In this document: positions 62,938 through 64,000 of the stretch, one piece after another | Layout: every line of letters starts with the position of its first letter | How positions within the stretch are numbered: position 1 is the first letter of the stretch | From: Novosphingobium sp. BW1 | GTDB taxonomy: Bacteria; Pseudomonadota; Alphaproteobacteria; Sphingomonadales; Sphingomonadaceae | Direction: 5' to 3' | Assembly (NCBI RefSeq): GCF_008107685.1 | Contig: NZ_VIRF01000082.1 | Coordinates: 1-64,000, forward strand | Length of the DNA: 64,000 bases | The notes under the pieces: generated by a model | Databases searched by the model: none | Seen by the model: the letters and a program-made list of their open reading frames with translations, nothing else | What the model was told of the DNA's origin: nothing | Made by a program: the position numbers and the translations under genes

Positions 62938-64000
62938 CTATTCGCCCGCCACCGTCATCCCGTCCACGCGGATCGTGGGTACGTTGATCGCGCGGTGCCA
63001 TTCCAGGTCATTGGCCGGGGTGAGCTGTGCGTACATTGCCGAGAGATTGCCCGCGACCGTTAATTCCGAGACGGCGCCCGCGATTTGTCCGTCGATGATA
63101 CGGAAGCCTGAGGCGCCGCGGCTGTAGTCGCCTGTCACTCCGTTCACGCCCTGGCCGATCAGTTCGGTGACGTAGATGCCATCCTTGATGTCGGCTATCA
63201 GCTCCTGGGGCGAAAGCGTACCGGCTGAGAGGTGGACGTTTCCGACCGAAACGGACGGCGAGCCGCCGCCTGCGCGCGCGGCATGGCCGGTCGGAGCGAG
63301 GCCAAGCTGGCGGGCCGAGGCGGTGTCGAGCAGCCACCCCGTGACGCGCCCGTCCTCGACCAGCGTGGTGGGACGGGTGGCGAGGCCCTCGCCATCGAAG
63401 GGGCGCGAGCGCAGGCCGCGCTTCATGTGCGGGTTGTCGCCGATCTCGATGCCCGTCTTAAAGATGCGCTCCTCGATCCGGTCGAGAAGGAAGCTGGAAC
63501 GACGGGTGATCGCGCTGCCTGACATGGCGCCCAGCAGGTGCCCGATGAGCGTACCGCCCACGCGCGGGTCGAAGACGACCGGGAGTGGTCCGCTCTTGAC
63601 CCGGCCCGGATTAAGACGGCCGACGGCGCGGGTGCCTGCCAGTGTGCCGATTTCGGCGGCCGAGGGCAGGTCCTCGCGGTGGTGCGACTGGCGCCAGGCG
63701 TTGTCGCGCTGCTTGGCGTTGCCTTCGCCCGCGACGACCGAGACGCTGAGCGAATGGTTGGTCGAGGCATAGCTGCCGGCAAATCCGTGGCTGGTGGTAA
63801 GCGCGAAGACGCCGCTGCCCGAATGGGCCGAGGCGCCGTCCGAATTGGTGACCCCGGCGACGGCGCGCGCAGCTTCCTCGCCTTCCTCGGCCATCGTGCG
63901 CAGGGTTTGCGGACTGAGTTCGCCGCTGTCGATCATGTCGAGATTGGGCCAAGGAGCGTGGCTCAGCAGTTCCTCGGGGGCGAGCCCGGCGTAGGCATCC
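62938..64000 (-). CDS. tldE: Metalloprotease-associated subunit TldE/PmbA, 5' end outside window
   Basis: Partner of TldD. The frame continues to the right edge, so the N-terminus is missing. The visible ~353 residues match PmbA/TldE: GVFALTTSHGFAGSYAS, VVFDPRVGGTLIGHLLGAMSG, the C-terminal GDYSRGASGFRIIDGQIAG and VPTIRVDGMTVAGE. TldE lacks the HExxxH of TldD, and none is seen here. Its operon context on the right cannot be seen. Confidence 0.93.
   Translation of the reverse strand, partial: DAYAGLAPEELLSHAPWPNLDMIDSGELSPQTLRTMAEEGEEAARAVAGVTNSDGASAHSGSGVFALTTSHGFAGSYASTNHSLSVSVVAGEGNAKQRDNAWRQSHHREDLPSAAEIGTLAGTRAVGRLNPGRVKSGPLPVVFDPRVGGTLIGHLLGAMSGSAITRRSSFLLDRIEERIFKTGIEIGDNPHMKRGLRSRPFDGEGLATRPTTLVEDGRVTGWLLDTASARQLGLAPTGHAARAGGGSPSVSVGNVHLSAGTLSPQELIADIKDGIYVTELIGQGVNGVTGDYSRGASGFRIIDGQIAGAVSELTVAGNLSAMYAQLTPANDLEWHRAINVPTIRVDGMTVAGE

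Overview
The window is GC-rich chromosomal DNA of an alphaproteobacterium, most likely a sphingomonad close to Novosphingobium. That placement is inferred from gene content and organisation: methionine synthase split into two genes, an ArsR-methyltransferase regulator, a PEP-CTERM protein, CcrM-type GANTC sites and many very small secreted or membrane proteins. No marker comparison could be run. Most of the window is housekeeping DNA, with one short decayed mobile region after guaA (about 37.9-39.8 kb).

Layout. 0-9 kb: the end of a Ser-rich PEP-CTERM surface protein, aconitase (acnA), an EamA exporter, an L,D-transpeptidase, a membrane-anchored DUF2726 protein facing recQ. 9-17 kb: two small hypotheticals, then a minus-strand methionine-cycle cluster, ArsR/methyltransferase regulator - metF - metH (homocysteine domain) - GNAT - metH (folate/B12 domains), with a perfect palindrome at the regulator's own start. 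17-29 kb: a nadE-like gene with a degenerate synthetase site, glutathionyl-hydroquinone reductase, gltX, 3-hydroxybutyrate dehydrogenase, patatin, glnD, then lgt-midA-DUF2306. 29-38 kb: 5'-nucleotidase, zincin, M1 aminopeptidase, gyrB, a 26-residue membrane peptide gene and guaA. 38-39.5 kb: frameshifted integrase and IS3-family transposase remnants. 39.8-46.7 kb: a second 26-residue peptide gene resembling the first, two small exported proteins, tldD, a CHCC zinc finger, an ABC ATPase, a zinc ribbon, nadB and a GlsB-type protein. 47-53.6 kb: nrdA and nrdB, separated and flanked by three small PRC/DUF2171-like proteins. 53.7-64 kb: nucleoside and queuosine-precursor transporters, argB, a lipoprotein, yggT, folD, marC, a small secreted protein, a LON-substrate-binding-domain protein, a cnoX/YbbN-type thioredoxin, two near-identical tRNA-Gly genes with matching promoters, and tldE running off the right edge.

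How genes work together. The metF/metH cluster and folD serve one-carbon and methionine metabolism. nadB and the nadE-like gene belong to NAD synthesis and share a short motif about 40 nt before their starts. nrdA/nrdB make deoxynucleotides. lgt matures the several lipoproteins seen here, and tldD/tldE form one protease but lie 20 kb apart.

Most interesting leads: the paired 26-residue membrane peptides, each with a strong ribosome site and its own terminator; the nadE paralogue with an intact glutaminase triad but a ruined ATP-binding motif; the methionine regulator whose operator overlaps its own start codon; and the three PRC-like proteins around nrdAB.
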